Source: Portibacter marinus
GTDB lineage: Bacteria; Bacteroidota; Bacteroidia; Chitinophagales; Saprospiraceae
NCBI RefSeq assembly: GCF_021533195.1
Contig: NZ_JAJNKB010000008.1
Location: forward strand, 1 to 64,000
Direction: 5' to 3'
Length of the DNA: 64,000 bases
The position numbers were made by a program, and so were the translations under genes. Positions 51,768 to 61,547 of this stretch are shown piece after piece (the stretch's first letter is position 1; every line of letters begins with the position of its first letter). Under the pieces are notes generated by a model, which did no database searches, was not told where the DNA came from, and saw nothing but the letters and a program-made list of their open reading frames with translations.

Positions 51768-52574
51768 CTACATATCTTTGGCCAACATGTTCCAGTAAGC
51801 CAGCGATACAAAGATGGCTGTGAGTGCAAGGGTTAGTCCTATGGCGAGGTTAGGGTCAATTAAAAAATCAAAATTGACCTCGCTTGGTATTGCTGAGGCA
51901 AATTCAAAAAATGGCATCGGAAGAAGGTCTTCTACAATGTTCATGGGATAGTATAAGATCGATTCATCCAGTGCTATTTCACGATGCACCACCCATCTGA
52001 TAAAAGGCTCGATAAATAGTACGTAAGACCAGTAAAGTAGAATGGCGATGCCCGAGCTTCTGATAACCAAGCCTATAAGCATAGCAAAACTTAAGTAGCC
52101 TAGACACATTATAAAAAACCGTAATATATAAGGGCCTCCATCCAGAATCATTTGCAAATCCGGAGCCTCTGTAGCAATAAGTCCGATAAGGCTAGTAACG
52201 ATGGCATAATACATGGTAGCTCCCACGCAAAGTGCAAGAAGTGCTACACATTTTCCCACAAAGAATTCAGTTCTGGATTGGCCATTAATGATGCTTTGCC
52301 TAAAGGTCTTGTTAGAAACCTCCGAAGTGATAATATGAACTGCAACATATCCCAGGCAGAAGAAAACCAACCAATTTCCTGAATATCCCATCCATTGCCA
52401 GACTGTAGGAAATTCAAAGAATAGATTATTAGAAGCCATCAAACCTGGAATGGTTGGTACCGTCTTGCCGAGAAAAATCAATGCAGGAAGAAAGGCCATA
52501 TACATAAATAATAACATGGTGACCACCGTATTCTTCCCAAACTTTTGGTATTCCAGTTTCAAATAGTTTAACAT
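51768..52574 (-). CDS. ABC transporter permease (ABC-2 type)
   Basis: A 268-residue integral membrane protein with about six hydrophobic segments. The N-terminal MLNYLKLEYQKFGKN and the ITSEVSNKTFRQSIINGQSRTEFFVGK loop are typical of ABC-2 permeases. It starts immediately after the ATPase stop codon, so the two form an export-type ABC transporter. The substrate is not predictable; drug, lipid or peptide export are possible. Confidence 0.85.
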   Translation of the reverse strand: MLNYLKLEYQKFGKNTVVTMLLFMYMAFLPALIFLGKTVPTIPGLMASNNLFFEFPTVWQWMGYSGNWLVFFCLGYVAVHIITSEVSNKTFRQSIINGQSRTEFFVGKCVALLALCVGATMYYAIVTSLIGLIATEAPDLQMILDGGPYILRFFIMCLGYLSFAMLIGLVIRSSGIAILLYWSYVLFIEPFIRWVVHREIALDESILYYPMNIVEDLLPMPFFEFASAIPSEVNFDFLIDPNLAIGLTLALTAIFVSLAYWNMLAKDM

Positions 52575-53468
52575 CTAAGCTGTCTCTTTAGTAATTTCAA
52601 GAAATTCTTCCTCCAATTTTCGTTTACGCTTCACAATATGAGTTGGAAGTAAACCACTATCTATGCATTTCCGAATGATGCCTTCTACATCTTTCTCATC
52701 TGTTACAGTACATTCAACAAAATTATTTTTTTGGACTATATTTTTAATGGTAGGAATGTGCGCAAGAATATCCTTTAACTTGCTCATATCATTAACCGCA
52801 AGCTCTACAGTAGTATCGGAACTTAAGATAGAGCCCACAGAACCCGTAGCCAACAGGTTGCCTTGTTTGATGATGGCTACATGAGTACATATCTTTTCCA
52901 CTTCGTCAAGAATATGGCTGGCCATGATGACCGTCTTTCCTGAGTTAGCAATGTCCTGTAATGTAATTCTAACTTCTGCAATACCTTGAGGATCAAGGCC
53001 GTTAGTAGGCTCATCAAAAATAACCACGTCAGGGTTGCCAATCAAGGTGGCCGCAATGGCTAGTCTTTGCTTCATGCCTAGGGAATAAGTTCTAAACCTG
53101 CTGTGTCTACGCTCAAAAAGATTGACCTTGTGAAGCAGACTGTCCAGATCATCATCCCATGACTTCTTAATTCTTTGGACAATTTTTAGATTAGATACAG
53201 CATCGAGATAAGGGTAAAAATTTGGTGTTTCTAAGATGGCACCTATCCTTCTTCTAGGATTATCTCCATACTTACCGGCAAACCAGGTAAAAGATCCTGA
53301 AGTCTGTTCTAATATTCCCAAGATGATCCCTAAAGTCGTCGTCTTTCCACTGCCATTAGGACCTAAGATCCCGTAGACTTGCCCAGCTTCAACCTCCAAG
53401 TTTAATCCCTTCAACGCTTCGATCTTCCCATAATTCTTATGGAGGTCGGTTATCTTTAATACTGACAT
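52575..53468 (-). CDS. ABC transporter ATP-binding protein
   Basis: A 297-residue nucleotide-binding subunit. Walker A is GPNGSGKTTT near residue 37, the ABC signature reads YSLGMKQRL (variant of LSGGQ common in ABC-2 exporters) and Walker B is VVIFDEPTNGLDP. The switch His is in MASHILDEVEKIC. A C-terminal domain of about 90 residues follows. It forms an operon with the permease directly downstream. Confidence 0.92.
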   Translation of the reverse strand: MSVLKITDLHKNYGKIEALKGLNLEVEAGQVYGILGPNGSGKTTTLGIILGILEQTSGSFTWFAGKYGDNPRRRIGAILETPNFYPYLDAVSNLKIVQRIKKSWDDDLDSLLHKVNLFERRHSRFRTYSLGMKQRLAIAATLIGNPDVVIFDEPTNGLDPQGIAEVRITLQDIANSGKTVIMASHILDEVEKICTHVAIIKQGNLLATGSVGSILSSDTTVELAVNDMSKLKDILAHIPTIKNIVQKNNFVECTVTDEKDVEGIIRKCIDSGLLPTHIVKRKRKLEEEFLEITKETA

Positions 53469-53540
53469 AAAATTAGTTCATTCGTCTTGCAGCGATCAAT
53501 ATAAGGTAGTTTGTTTAATTTTAGTATTAATTTAAGATAA

Positions 53541-55046
53541 ATGCAGGATTTAGAGGGACGTAAGGTTTTGGAAATCGGAAGTTTGAAAATTGACTTCAAA
53601 AATAAGAAAGTCATTAATAATTTAAGCTTTGATGTCGTACAAGGTGAGACTTTGGCCATTATCGGCAAAACGGGTAGCGGCAAAACACTGACTGTGCTTG
53701 CTTCACTTGGACTGGCTCCTAAGAAAGCCACTGTTTCGGTTACCAAGTCTTCTTATCAAAATAACAGCATAACTCATTCTTTATTTCCGAACGATATTGC
53801 AATTGTGTTTCAGAATGCAGGGATGGCTTTAAATCCGACCATAAAATGCGGTAGACAAGTAGAAAGGGTTATCCTTAGAAATACTACAGTCAATAAGAAA
53901 TCATCGAGAGTAAAGACCATGGCATTGTTTGATAAGGTTAAGCTTTCAGACCCCAATAGAATTTACAATTCCTATCCTCATGAAGTGTCAGGTGGAGAAC
54001 TGCAAAGAGTAATGATCGCCATGGCTTTAAGCTGTGAACCGAAACTATTGATCTTAGATGAGCCCACAGCCTCACTTGATAAACTGATACAGAGCCAATT
54101 TGTGAAGTTACTTCAAGAGCTCAAGTTAAATGAAGGAATTACCATTTTAATCATTTCGCATGATTTAATTATGGTCTCTGAGATTGCGGATCGAATCATT
54201 CACATAGATCGCGGTGAAAAGCTGGCTGATCAGAAAACAATGTTTTTTTTTCAAGAACCAGAGCATCCGATTTCTCGGAAGCTTATAGATCATTTAAGGT
54301 CATGGCATTTACAACGCTTCAAAAGTGACACATTGGATGCTATTATTTATGAATTAAATAAGGGCTCAAAGTCATTTCCTAATGGTAATAAGGCTTTCGA
54401 TGCAGTAGATTTAGTTCTACACCGGAAGGAAAAATTAGGTATCGTAGGCGAGTCGGGTAGTGGGAAGTCTACCTTAGGTAGATGTATAGCCGGTATCTCA
54501 GCATTTACAGCAGGTAAGGAATGGACTGATATTCCTAAATCTGAAATAGCTTATATTTTTCAGGATGCTTACAATGCTATGGACCCGGATCTTACTGTAG
54601 ATGATATTCTAAATGAGGTGCTTAGATTAAGAAACTCAGATAAAGAGCCATTGGATTATTTAAAAATGGTGAAGCTTGATGCAGCTATCGGGCAACGAAA
54701 AATTCAACAATTATCTGGTGGGCAAAGACAAAGGGTCAATTTAGCCCGTGGATTAGCGCAACAACCTAAAGTTTTAATTTGTGACGAAGTCACTGCTGGT
54801 CTTGATCTACAGGTCCAATACGACCTCATAAAACTCATGGATTTGGCATTGCATCAGTTCTCCGTCATTTTCATTTCACATGACATATCATTGGTTAAAT
54901 TTTTCTGCCACCGGATCGCCATCATGAAAGAAGGAAATATTGTAGAAGTAGGAAAAACAGAGGAAATTTTCACTAAAAGTAGGAATGATTACACAATAGA
55001 CCTGATTAATTCCGCAGGTAACGTTAAATATTTCTTAAATATGTAA
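53541..55046 (+). CDS. ABC transporter protein with two ATPase domains (peptide/nickel type)
   Basis: A 501-residue fusion of two nucleotide-binding domains, like YejF or GsiA. NBD1 (about 8-245) has Walker A GKTGSGKT, signature VSGGE, Walker B LLILDEPTASLD and switch His ISHDL. NBD2 (about 262-495) has GESGSGKS, signature LSGGQRQRV, Walker B VLICDEVTAGLD (Val replacing the usual Pro after DE) and ISHDI. The Q-loops VFQNAGMALNP and IFQDAYNAMDP both fit oligopeptide-type ATPases. No permease or binding-protein gene is adjacent, so the partners must be encoded elsewhere. Confidence 0.88.
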   Translation: MQDLEGRKVLEIGSLKIDFKNKKVINNLSFDVVQGETLAIIGKTGSGKTLTVLASLGLAPKKATVSVTKSSYQNNSITHSLFPNDIAIVFQNAGMALNPTIKCGRQVERVILRNTTVNKKSSRVKTMALFDKVKLSDPNRIYNSYPHEVSGGELQRVMIAMALSCEPKLLILDEPTASLDKLIQSQFVKLLQELKLNEGITILIISHDLIMVSEIADRIIHIDRGEKLADQKTMFFFQEPEHPISRKLIDHLRSWHLQRFKSDTLDAIIYELNKGSKSFPNGNKAFDAVDLVLHRKEKLGIVGESGSGKSTLGRCIAGISAFTAGKEWTDIPKSEIAYIFQDAYNAMDPDLTVDDILNEVLRLRNSDKEPLDYLKMVKLDAAIGQRKIQQLSGGQRQRVNLARGLAQQPKVLICDEVTAGLDLQVQYDLIKLMDLALHQFSVIFISHDISLVKFFCHRIAIMKEGNIVEVGKTEEIFTKSRNDYTIDLINSAGNVKYFLNM

Positions 55047-55147
55047 TCAAAAGTGTAACTTTTTTTTCCATACCTCCGTTCTTATAGTGTGCAACCTTTT
55101 CACAGAATTTGCATCTATATTAATACAACCCAATTGAAACGTTAATT

Positions 55148-55387
55148 ATGCCTGTACGAAGACTTAAGCGAAAAAGTGTAGCAGTACTGTTTATAGTAGT
55201 TGCTATCATCAGTGTTTTCTCATTTACCTATCTAAACTTATGCGAAGAGAACACCATAATGATTTCACAGTACATGGGGGATATTAGCTATGCAGATTTT
55301 AGACTGGAACAAATCGTTTTACCTGACTTGCATTTCTTCGAAAATAGTTTCCAGAGAATCGTCGAATTAATTTTTGCAAGAACTTAA
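55148..55387 (+). CDS. Small single-pass membrane protein, hypothetical
   Basis: A 79-residue ORF with a basic N-terminus (MPVRRLKRKS), one membrane helix (about 11-29, VAVLFIVVAIISVFSFTYL) and a 50-residue soluble tail rich in acidic and aromatic residues. The topology obeys the positive-inside rule. No family is recognised, and coding status is uncertain as there is no operon context: it is 101 bp after the ABC gene and 51 bp before the TonB receptor gene. Confidence 0.5.
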   Translation: MPVRRLKRKSVAVLFIVVAIISVFSFTYLNLCEENTIMISQYMGDISYADFRLEQIVLPDLHFFENSFQRIVELIFART

Positions 55388-55438
55388 TTAAACCATTTGG
55401 AGTATGGTGTGTCTTAATGGACATATACTATATACCCA

Positions 55439-57925
55439 ATGAAGAAATATTTATTATTTTTCCTTTTAAGTTTTGTTTGTTTAAGCATTCATGCTCAACG
55501 TGGTCGCACTCAGGAACCAGGATTAATTACTGGTAAGATTATCGATGCTGAATCCAACATACCTTTGGAATTTGCCACACTTTCCCTTTTCAAAGCAGAA
55601 AGTGATGAATTAGCTGGAGGTACAATTACCAACTCTAATGGAAAATTTGAAATAGAAGCACCTCCGGGCCAATACTATTTAGAAATTGAATTTATCTCTT
55701 ACGCTCCAAGGCGCGTGGACGACATTAAGGTCTCTGCATCAGAGGAAGTAGTGATTGTGCCCACGATAAATCTCAGTTTGGATTCCGAGCAACTCGATGA
55801 AGTTGTCATCACAGAAGAACGTTCACAAGTTTCACTCAGCCTGGATAAAAAGGTTTTCAATGTGGGAAAAGATTTAACCAACAAAGGAGGAACAGCTGAA
55901 GATATTCTGGACAATGTTCCGTCGGTTGCTGTCGATCTTGAAGGCAATGTATCTTTGCGAGGTAGTGGTGGAGTGAGAATTTTAGTTGATGGAAAACCTA
56001 GTATGATGGTGGGAGATGGCAATAGTAACGGTCTTAGAAACCTGCCAGCCAACATGATTGAATCCATCGAGGTCATCACCAACCCCAGCGCAAGATATGA
56101 AGCTGAGGGTATGGCTGGAATCATTAATATCGTCTTGAAAAAAGATAGGAAGAAGGGTTTCAACGGTTCTATTGATGTAACCGGAGGCTATCCGGCCACA
56201 GCAGGTACAGCTTTCAATTTAAACTACAGAAGAGATAAAATCAATCTGTTTTCCTCTCTAGGAACAAGATACAGAACTGGTCCTGGGGGTGGTTTTACCT
56301 TTCAGGAAAGAATTTATAATGATGGACGAGCATCTGAAATATTCAATGCAACCAGATCCATTAACCGTTCTGGTATTTCAGGAAACCTCAATCTCGGAAT
56401 GGATTATTTTATTAATTCCAATAATATACTTACTTCCTCTTTTTCTTTCAGAAGATCAAGAGAAGGAAACAACAACAGTGTGATCTATGAAGATTTTATG
56501 AATTCCAGAGCTAATCTTGTAGGAATTTCTGAAAGAAGTGATGATGAGTCTGAAAATGAGTATGATACGGAATATGCGCTGACTTATGAAAAGAAATTGG
56601 CCGGAAAAGATCATAAATTTATCGCCGATCTTCGCTTTCAGGATAATACTGAAGTTGAGTCTTCAGATTTTGTCCAGGAATTCTTTGATGCAAATGGGGA
56701 ACCCAGTGGTGATGATGATCTTTTTCAGCGATCTGCGAACAATGAAACTGAGCGTAGAATAAATTTGAAAGCTGATTATCTCCGACCTTTACCGAATGAT
56801 GGGAAGTTTGAGGTAGGATTACAATCATCCTATCGCTTGATCTCTAATCGCTATTTAGTCGAAGAGCAGATAGAGAATGAGTGGGTCAGATTAGCGAATT
56901 TATCGAATGACTTCAATTATGATGAATTTATTAATGGAGCCTATGGTATTTATGGAAAAGAATATCTAAGATGGTCTTATCAGGTAGGATTGCGAACAGA
57001 ATACTCTTTCATTCAGACCCAATTGTTAGATTCAGATGAGGACGCTAACGCCAGGAATTACTTTAATTTCTTTCCAAGTGCTTTTCTATCCTATAAAGTT
57101 AATGAAGAAAATTCACTACAAATTAGCTATAGCAGGAGAATCAGAAGACCTAGGTTTTGGGATTTAAACCCCTTTTTTACTTTCAGTGATCCTAGAAATC
57201 AGTTCAGTGGTAATCCAGATCTAAATCCTGAATTTACAGATTCATATGAATTAGGGTACGTTAATTACTTTGGCAAAGGATCACTGACGTCCTCTATTTA
57301 TTATCGTCATACAACAGATGTAATTGATAGAGTCCAGACCGTCACCAATGAAGGGGTAACGATCCTGAGACCTGAAAATCTGCTCACGCAAGATGACATT
57401 GGTTTTGAATTTACCGGAAATTATAAAATCTTAAAATGGTGGGATCTGAGTGGAAATTTAAATGCCTTCAGATCCATTACCGATGGTGCCAATATCCAAG
57501 ATGACTTTACTGCAGACGCATATACGTGGTTTACCAGACTCAATAATAAACTGAAGTTTTCAAAGACTTTTGAGAGTCAGGTACGAGTTGGTCATAGAGG
57601 TGCAAGAAGAACACCACAAGGATTTAATAGGGGTATCACCAGTATAGATTTAGGCTTTGGCAAAGAATTTCCTGAAAAAAATCTGAGCCTGGCTTTAAAT
57701 GTCAGAGACTTATTGAATTCCAGAAAAAGACAAAGTATCAATGAATTCAATCTCTATGAAGACGGTGATGTAGTAGGTACATTCTTCTCTGAGAGTGAAT
57801 TTCAATGGAGGGCTAGAAGTATTATTGTTTCATTAAATTATAGGATCAATCAGGACAGAAGGCGCGGCAGAAGAGGTGAAAGAGGTGACGGTGGAGGAGA
57901 TTATGATGGAGGAGAAGAGTTCTAA
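55439..57925 (+). CDS. TonB-dependent outer-membrane receptor (outer membrane beta-barrel family)
   Basis: An 828-residue receptor. A signal peptide covers about 1-19 (ending SIHAQ). A CarboxypepD_reg-like beta-sandwich covers about 29-115 (GLITGKIIDAESNIPLEFAT). A plug domain follows (about 120-225, with EDILDNVPSVAVDLEGNVSLRG and IESIEVITNPSARYEAEGMAG). The rest is a large beta barrel of the OMP_b-brl_3 type. The C-terminal tail is Arg/Gly/Asp-rich (RRRGRRGERGDGGGDYDGG) past the last barrel strand. No SusD partner is adjacent, so polysaccharide import of the SusCD type is not indicated. Its 3' end overlaps the dynamin gene by 4 bp. Confidence 0.9.
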   Translation: MKKYLLFFLLSFVCLSIHAQRGRTQEPGLITGKIIDAESNIPLEFATLSLFKAESDELAGGTITNSNGKFEIEAPPGQYYLEIEFISYAPRRVDDIKVSASEEVVIVPTINLSLDSEQLDEVVITEERSQVSLSLDKKVFNVGKDLTNKGGTAEDILDNVPSVAVDLEGNVSLRGSGGVRILVDGKPSMMVGDGNSNGLRNLPANMIESIEVITNPSARYEAEGMAGIINIVLKKDRKKGFNGSIDVTGGYPATAGTAFNLNYRRDKINLFSSLGTRYRTGPGGGFTFQERIYNDGRASEIFNATRSINRSGISGNLNLGMDYFINSNNILTSSFSFRRSREGNNNSVIYEDFMNSRANLVGISERSDDESENEYDTEYALTYEKKLAGKDHKFIADLRFQDNTEVESSDFVQEFFDANGEPSGDDDLFQRSANNETERRINLKADYLRPLPNDGKFEVGLQSSYRLISNRYLVEEQIENEWVRLANLSNDFNYDEFINGAYGIYGKEYLRWSYQVGLRTEYSFIQTQLLDSDEDANARNYFNFFPSAFLSYKVNEENSLQISYSRRIRRPRFWDLNPFFTFSDPRNQFSGNPDLNPEFTDSYELGYVNYFGKGSLTSSIYYRHTTDVIDRVQTVTNEGVTILRPENLLTQDDIGFEFTGNYKILKWWDLSGNLNAFRSITDGANIQDDFTADAYTWFTRLNNKLKFSKTFESQVRVGHRGARRTPQGFNRGITSIDLGFGKEFPEKNLSLALNVRDLLNSRKRQSINEFNLYEDGDVVGTFFSESEFQWRARSIIVSLNYRINQDRRRGRRGERGDGGGDYDGGEEF

Positions 57926-59655
57926 GCAGAGTTCAAAACTTCTGTAATTTCCGTTTCGTATTTCTGCATTTGCAGTTTTAATTCCTGCTCTTTTGCATTT
58001 AATCTTTCTAATGCTTTACCTTCCTTTTCGATAAGGTCATCAAAACGTTGAAAGTTTTCATCTATTTTCTCCTTAATTCTGGCAATGTAATTGGCCAGTT
58101 TCTCACTGATCTCTTCATCTATTCGAATTCTTCCTTTATCTATTTCTTCCCTGACACTCCTTACAATTTTCTTCTTACGTAATCCCAGTGAAAAGCCTGC
58201 GAAGATCAATCCAGTGGCTGCTAATATCCCTCCAGTGATGTCGAAAACTGCCAGGTTGGTTACCGCGGTTAAAATTACACCTACCACAGCGATTCCTCCT
58301 CCCGCAGCTAGATTAGGAGTGATATTGCTATTGCCCATAATCTGGTCATCATAATAATTCTCTGAACGGCTTAGAAATGAAGAAAATGTTTCCTGCAGAT
58401 CTTTAAGAACATTCGCACGACGCTCCGCTATATCACTGAAAATTTCATGATTATCTTTAAGGACAGTAGTACTGTTCTTTATTTTCAGATCTACAATCTT
58501 GGCCATGTTTTGAATACTGTCCGCTATATCCACCACACCTTCCTGAAGCTTATCTTTTAAATGTTTATTCAGCCCTTTTTCAAGTTCATTTTGAAGCTCG
58601 GCTAGCCAATCTTTAACTGATTTTGAACTTCCCACCATTGAAGTAAAAGACCTTTTAACCATAGGCACAAAAGAAAGTCCGTCACTCAATTCATTCAGTT
58701 TGGTTAAAGTCACTCGATCATAGGCATTGAGTAGGTTTTCCACCAAGTTATCCACCTGTTTTACAGACTTTTGTTCTTGCTGATCAAGTGTTTCCCTGAT
58801 TTCCTGTCTAAAGGCTTTATCTAATTCATATTGTTTGCGCCGATCCTGGATTCCTGCTGAAATTCTTGATAATATTTGTTGGCCTGAATTAATAGAACTG
58901 AGTAATTTCAGATAAGGCGTTTTTCCTCCAGTAACATTATCCTCAAGATATTTTCTCAGAACTTGAAATCCTGATATATCTTTTTGACCTTCTTGCTCCT
59001 GTTTGGCACTTACGGCAAAAACTTTAGGGTTTGCCATGCCTTTCTTTTCAGCTTGAACCTTAACACCATTTGAATTGATGAGTAGATCTTCTTCAGGCAA
59101 AAGATCTTTCTGTTGGAGAATAAAAATGACTTTTTTATGCCATTCTTCATTGATGAAATCAAAAAATTCCCAGGAGGACTGTCGGTAAGGGTTTTTGGCC
59201 TCAAATACAAAAACGATCAAATCTGAGGACGGTATAAAACGCTCTGTTATTTCCTGATGATGATCTACGATGGTATTGGTGCCAGGTGTATCAACGATGC
59301 TTATTTCTTTAAGTATCTCAACAGGCTGGTAGATCTTTTTCAGGAATGGATTGATCATTTCGACTCTTTCTTCTCCATAAGTAATCTGCTGGATCGTGTC
59401 GGTCATAGGTGATGGAGCTACCTTGCAAATGTCTTTCTGCGATTCCAATAAAGCATTGATAAAACTGCTCTTACCGGCTTTGACTTCACCCACTATCACA
59501 AACATAAAAGGTTCGTGAATACTTCTTGAAACCTCCCTGGCTGTTTGCTCTAACTCCTCATTATTAATCTCTTCCACTATTTGATTCAAGGCATGAAATA
59601 CTTCTTGCAGCTGATTCTTGAAAGCGGTTGCTTTTTGATCTATGTATTCTTTCAT
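57922..59655 (-). CDS. Bacterial dynamin-like GTPase
   Basis: A 577-residue large GTPase. The GTPase domain covers about 48-245: G1 GEVKAGKSS at 56-64, a Thr/Asp switch region near 84-87, G3 DTPG at 122-125, and QQKD at 181-184 in the G4 position (canonical NKxD or TKxD). A long helical middle follows (about 260-440). A hydrophobic, Gly-rich membrane hairpin is at 449-492, and a C-terminal coiled coil follows. This is the layout of bacterial dynamin-like proteins that remodel or protect membranes. It overlaps the end of wbqC-like gene by 4 bp (ATGA type), so translation is coupled. Confidence 0.87.
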   Translation of the reverse strand: MKEYIDQKATAFKNQLQEVFHALNQIVEEINNEELEQTAREVSRSIHEPFMFVIVGEVKAGKSSFINALLESQKDICKVAPSPMTDTIQQITYGEERVEMINPFLKKIYQPVEILKEISIVDTPGTNTIVDHHQEITERFIPSSDLIVFVFEAKNPYRQSSWEFFDFINEEWHKKVIFILQQKDLLPEEDLLINSNGVKVQAEKKGMANPKVFAVSAKQEQEGQKDISGFQVLRKYLEDNVTGGKTPYLKLLSSINSGQQILSRISAGIQDRRKQYELDKAFRQEIRETLDQQEQKSVKQVDNLVENLLNAYDRVTLTKLNELSDGLSFVPMVKRSFTSMVGSSKSVKDWLAELQNELEKGLNKHLKDKLQEGVVDIADSIQNMAKIVDLKIKNSTTVLKDNHEIFSDIAERRANVLKDLQETFSSFLSRSENYYDDQIMGNSNITPNLAAGGGIAVVGVILTAVTNLAVFDITGGILAATGLIFAGFSLGLRKKKIVRSVREEIDKGRIRIDEEISEKLANYIARIKEKIDENFQRFDDLIEKEGKALERLNAKEQELKLQMQKYETEITEVLNSA

Positions 59656-60296
59656 TTCTTATTTATCGTTGAGGCTAGATATAACCTGGCTTCAGGACCC
59701 AAACAAAATATCAAATCTAAGATACTTAAATTAGGTGCAAATGGTCGTTCATCTGAAAATACCTGGTCGTAAATTGGAAAATTATATTGTTGCTCAATTT
59801 TCTGCTGATGTTTCTTTTTAGGGCTCAGCGCTCCTCTTCTTATGTCTATTTTAAACGTCTCATTTTCTAAAAATTGAGACGACAATTTAATGTCTGCTTT
59901 CAATTCCAAAACTTCTTGACACTTATCAATGATATCCAAATTTAGATCAAATAGATATTGATATGATTTTTCAAAAATTGGTTCGAACAAATGAAAATAG
60001 TATTCAAAGTAGGGCGATTTACCATAACATGTTTTGATGGAGCGAATATGATTCACCTGCCAATTTTCTGAATGATCTATAGCAACCTCTCTAATAGGCA
60101 TCTGACTGTTTTTACCACTTTTTAAGGGGACACTTAGCGCAAGTGGACCTTGAGGACTTAGTACATACATGCGATTGCGATAACCACCTTTCTGATAATG
60201 CTCATGTTGATCTATGGTGAAGATATCATAGGATTCCATCAAAGCGAAATAGGCGATGGGAGGAAAATATTGTATTTCTATAAGTACATTTGTCAT
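59652..60296 (-). CDS. WbqC family protein
   Basis: About 214 residues from ATG 60296 (MTNVLIEIQYFPPIAYFAL); an upstream in-frame start would run into the divergent glycosyltransferase gene. The WbqC family is recognised by the EIQYFPPIAYFALM opening, YRNRMYVLSPQGPLALSVP, the I..DHSENW.V.H segment and YGKSPYFEYY. Members are often linked to surface polysaccharide synthesis and probably act as acyl- or amino-sugar-modifying enzymes, but this is unsettled. It is in an operon with the dynamin-like GTPase. Confidence 0.85.
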   Translation of the reverse strand: MTNVLIEIQYFPPIAYFALMESYDIFTIDQHEHYQKGGYRNRMYVLSPQGPLALSVPLKSGKNSQMPIREVAIDHSENWQVNHIRSIKTCYGKSPYFEYYFHLFEPIFEKSYQYLFDLNLDIIDKCQEVLELKADIKLSSQFLENETFKIDIRRGALSPKKKHQQKIEQQYNFPIYDQVFSDERPFAPNLSILDLIFCLGPEARLYLASTINKK

Positions 60297-60320
60297 GTCA
60301 GGAAGTGTAAATGTAGTTGA

Positions 60321-61547
60321 ATGGAAATAATTAAACAATATCTAAAAAAGCAGGGCAAGACACAGGGGCTGATTACGGAATCTCCTTCGGTCGATTTAGA
60401 ATTAATTGTGGTCATACCGGCATATAAGGAACCTAACATTATTAAAACGTTAGAATCTTTATCAGCTTGCTCTATCCGGAATGGTAAGATAGAAGTTCTT
60501 ATTTATATCAATGGTTCTTCATCAGATACGAGGGAGGTAAGGCGTGACAATGACTCAGCCTATTCACAAAGCTTAACATTTGCTAAAAATAATAGTACCG
60601 AAGCATTGCAATTTCATATACTTAAAAACCTGGATTTACCTTCCAAGAAGAGTGGAGTAGGCTTGGCCAGAAAAGTATTGATGGATGAGGCTCTATTAAG
60701 ATTTCAGACACTTCAAAAAGAGGGCGTCATTGTCAATTTGGATGCTGATTGTACGGTCTCAAAAAATTACTTTGAGTCCATTATTCAATATTTTGAAATC
60801 AATCCTCATCTGAACGCAGCATCAATTCATATTGAGCATGAACTGAGCAATCCTTCGATCATCAATTATGAATTACACTTGAGGTATTTCATTGGTATGC
60901 AAAAGTTGATCGGCTGCCCTTTTGCATTTCAAACGGTAGGAAGTGCGATGGCAGTGCGAACCCAAGCCTATGCAGCTCTTGGTGGCATGAATACCAGAAG
61001 AGCCGGAGAAGATTTTTACTTCCTTCACAAATTTATAAAGAATGGCACCTGTGGTGAATTGTCTGCTTGCACTGTTTACCCAGAAGGCAGAATTTCGGAT
61101 CGTGTGCCTTTCGGAACGGGAAAGGCAGTAGGAGAGGGGGAAGCTGGAAATGAAATAATGACTTATCACCCATCAAGTTTCACAATTCTGCAACCTTATT
61201 TTAATCGAGTAGGCAGATTTAGTGAAGATGCTAATACCAATATAAATGATGACCGGATCACTCCTTTTTTAGAACGAATTAAATTTAAAGCAAAGATGGA
61301 AGAGATTAACAAAAACACCTCTTCTCAAGAAGCATTCATCAAAAGATACTTTCAATATTTCGATGCGTTTAAATTCATGAAAGCGCTGCATTTTTTAAGA
61401 GACACTTTGTATCAAGATGTGAAATTGGATTTTGCATTGGATCATTACTTTGAGCAACTTGGAGAATCCTATTATGGTGTGAATGAAATAAGCTTAAGTG
61501 TTCTCCGAAAGGTCGATAAAAAACAAGCTAATGAAGTGCGGCTCTGA
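60321..61547 (+). CDS. Glycosyltransferase family 2
   Basis: A 408-residue GT-A enzyme. The nucleotide-binding strand LIVVIPAYKEPNIIKTLESL and the metal-binding DAD motif in VNLDADCTVS (near residue 142) mark GT2. The segment AYAALGGMNTRRAGEDFYFLHKF has the acceptor-side ED. No membrane helix is present. It probably adds a sugar to a surface glycan or lipid; donor and acceptor are unknown. Divergent from the wbqC-like gene with 24 bp between start codons; 3' end overlaps miaE by 20 bp. Confidence 0.87.
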   Translation: MEIIKQYLKKQGKTQGLITESPSVDLELIVVIPAYKEPNIIKTLESLSACSIRNGKIEVLIYINGSSSDTREVRRDNDSAYSQSLTFAKNNSTEALQFHILKNLDLPSKKSGVGLARKVLMDEALLRFQTLQKEGVIVNLDADCTVSKNYFESIIQYFEINPHLNAASIHIEHELSNPSIINYELHLRYFIGMQKLIGCPFAFQTVGSAMAVRTQAYAALGGMNTRRAGEDFYFLHKFIKNGTCGELSACTVYPEGRISDRVPFGTGKAVGEGEAGNEIMTYHPSSFTILQPYFNRVGRFSEDANTNINDDRITPFLERIKFKAKMEEINKNTSSQEAFIKRYFQYFDAFKFMKALHFLRDTLYQDVKLDFALDHYFEQLGESYYGVNEISLSVLRKVDKKQANEVRL

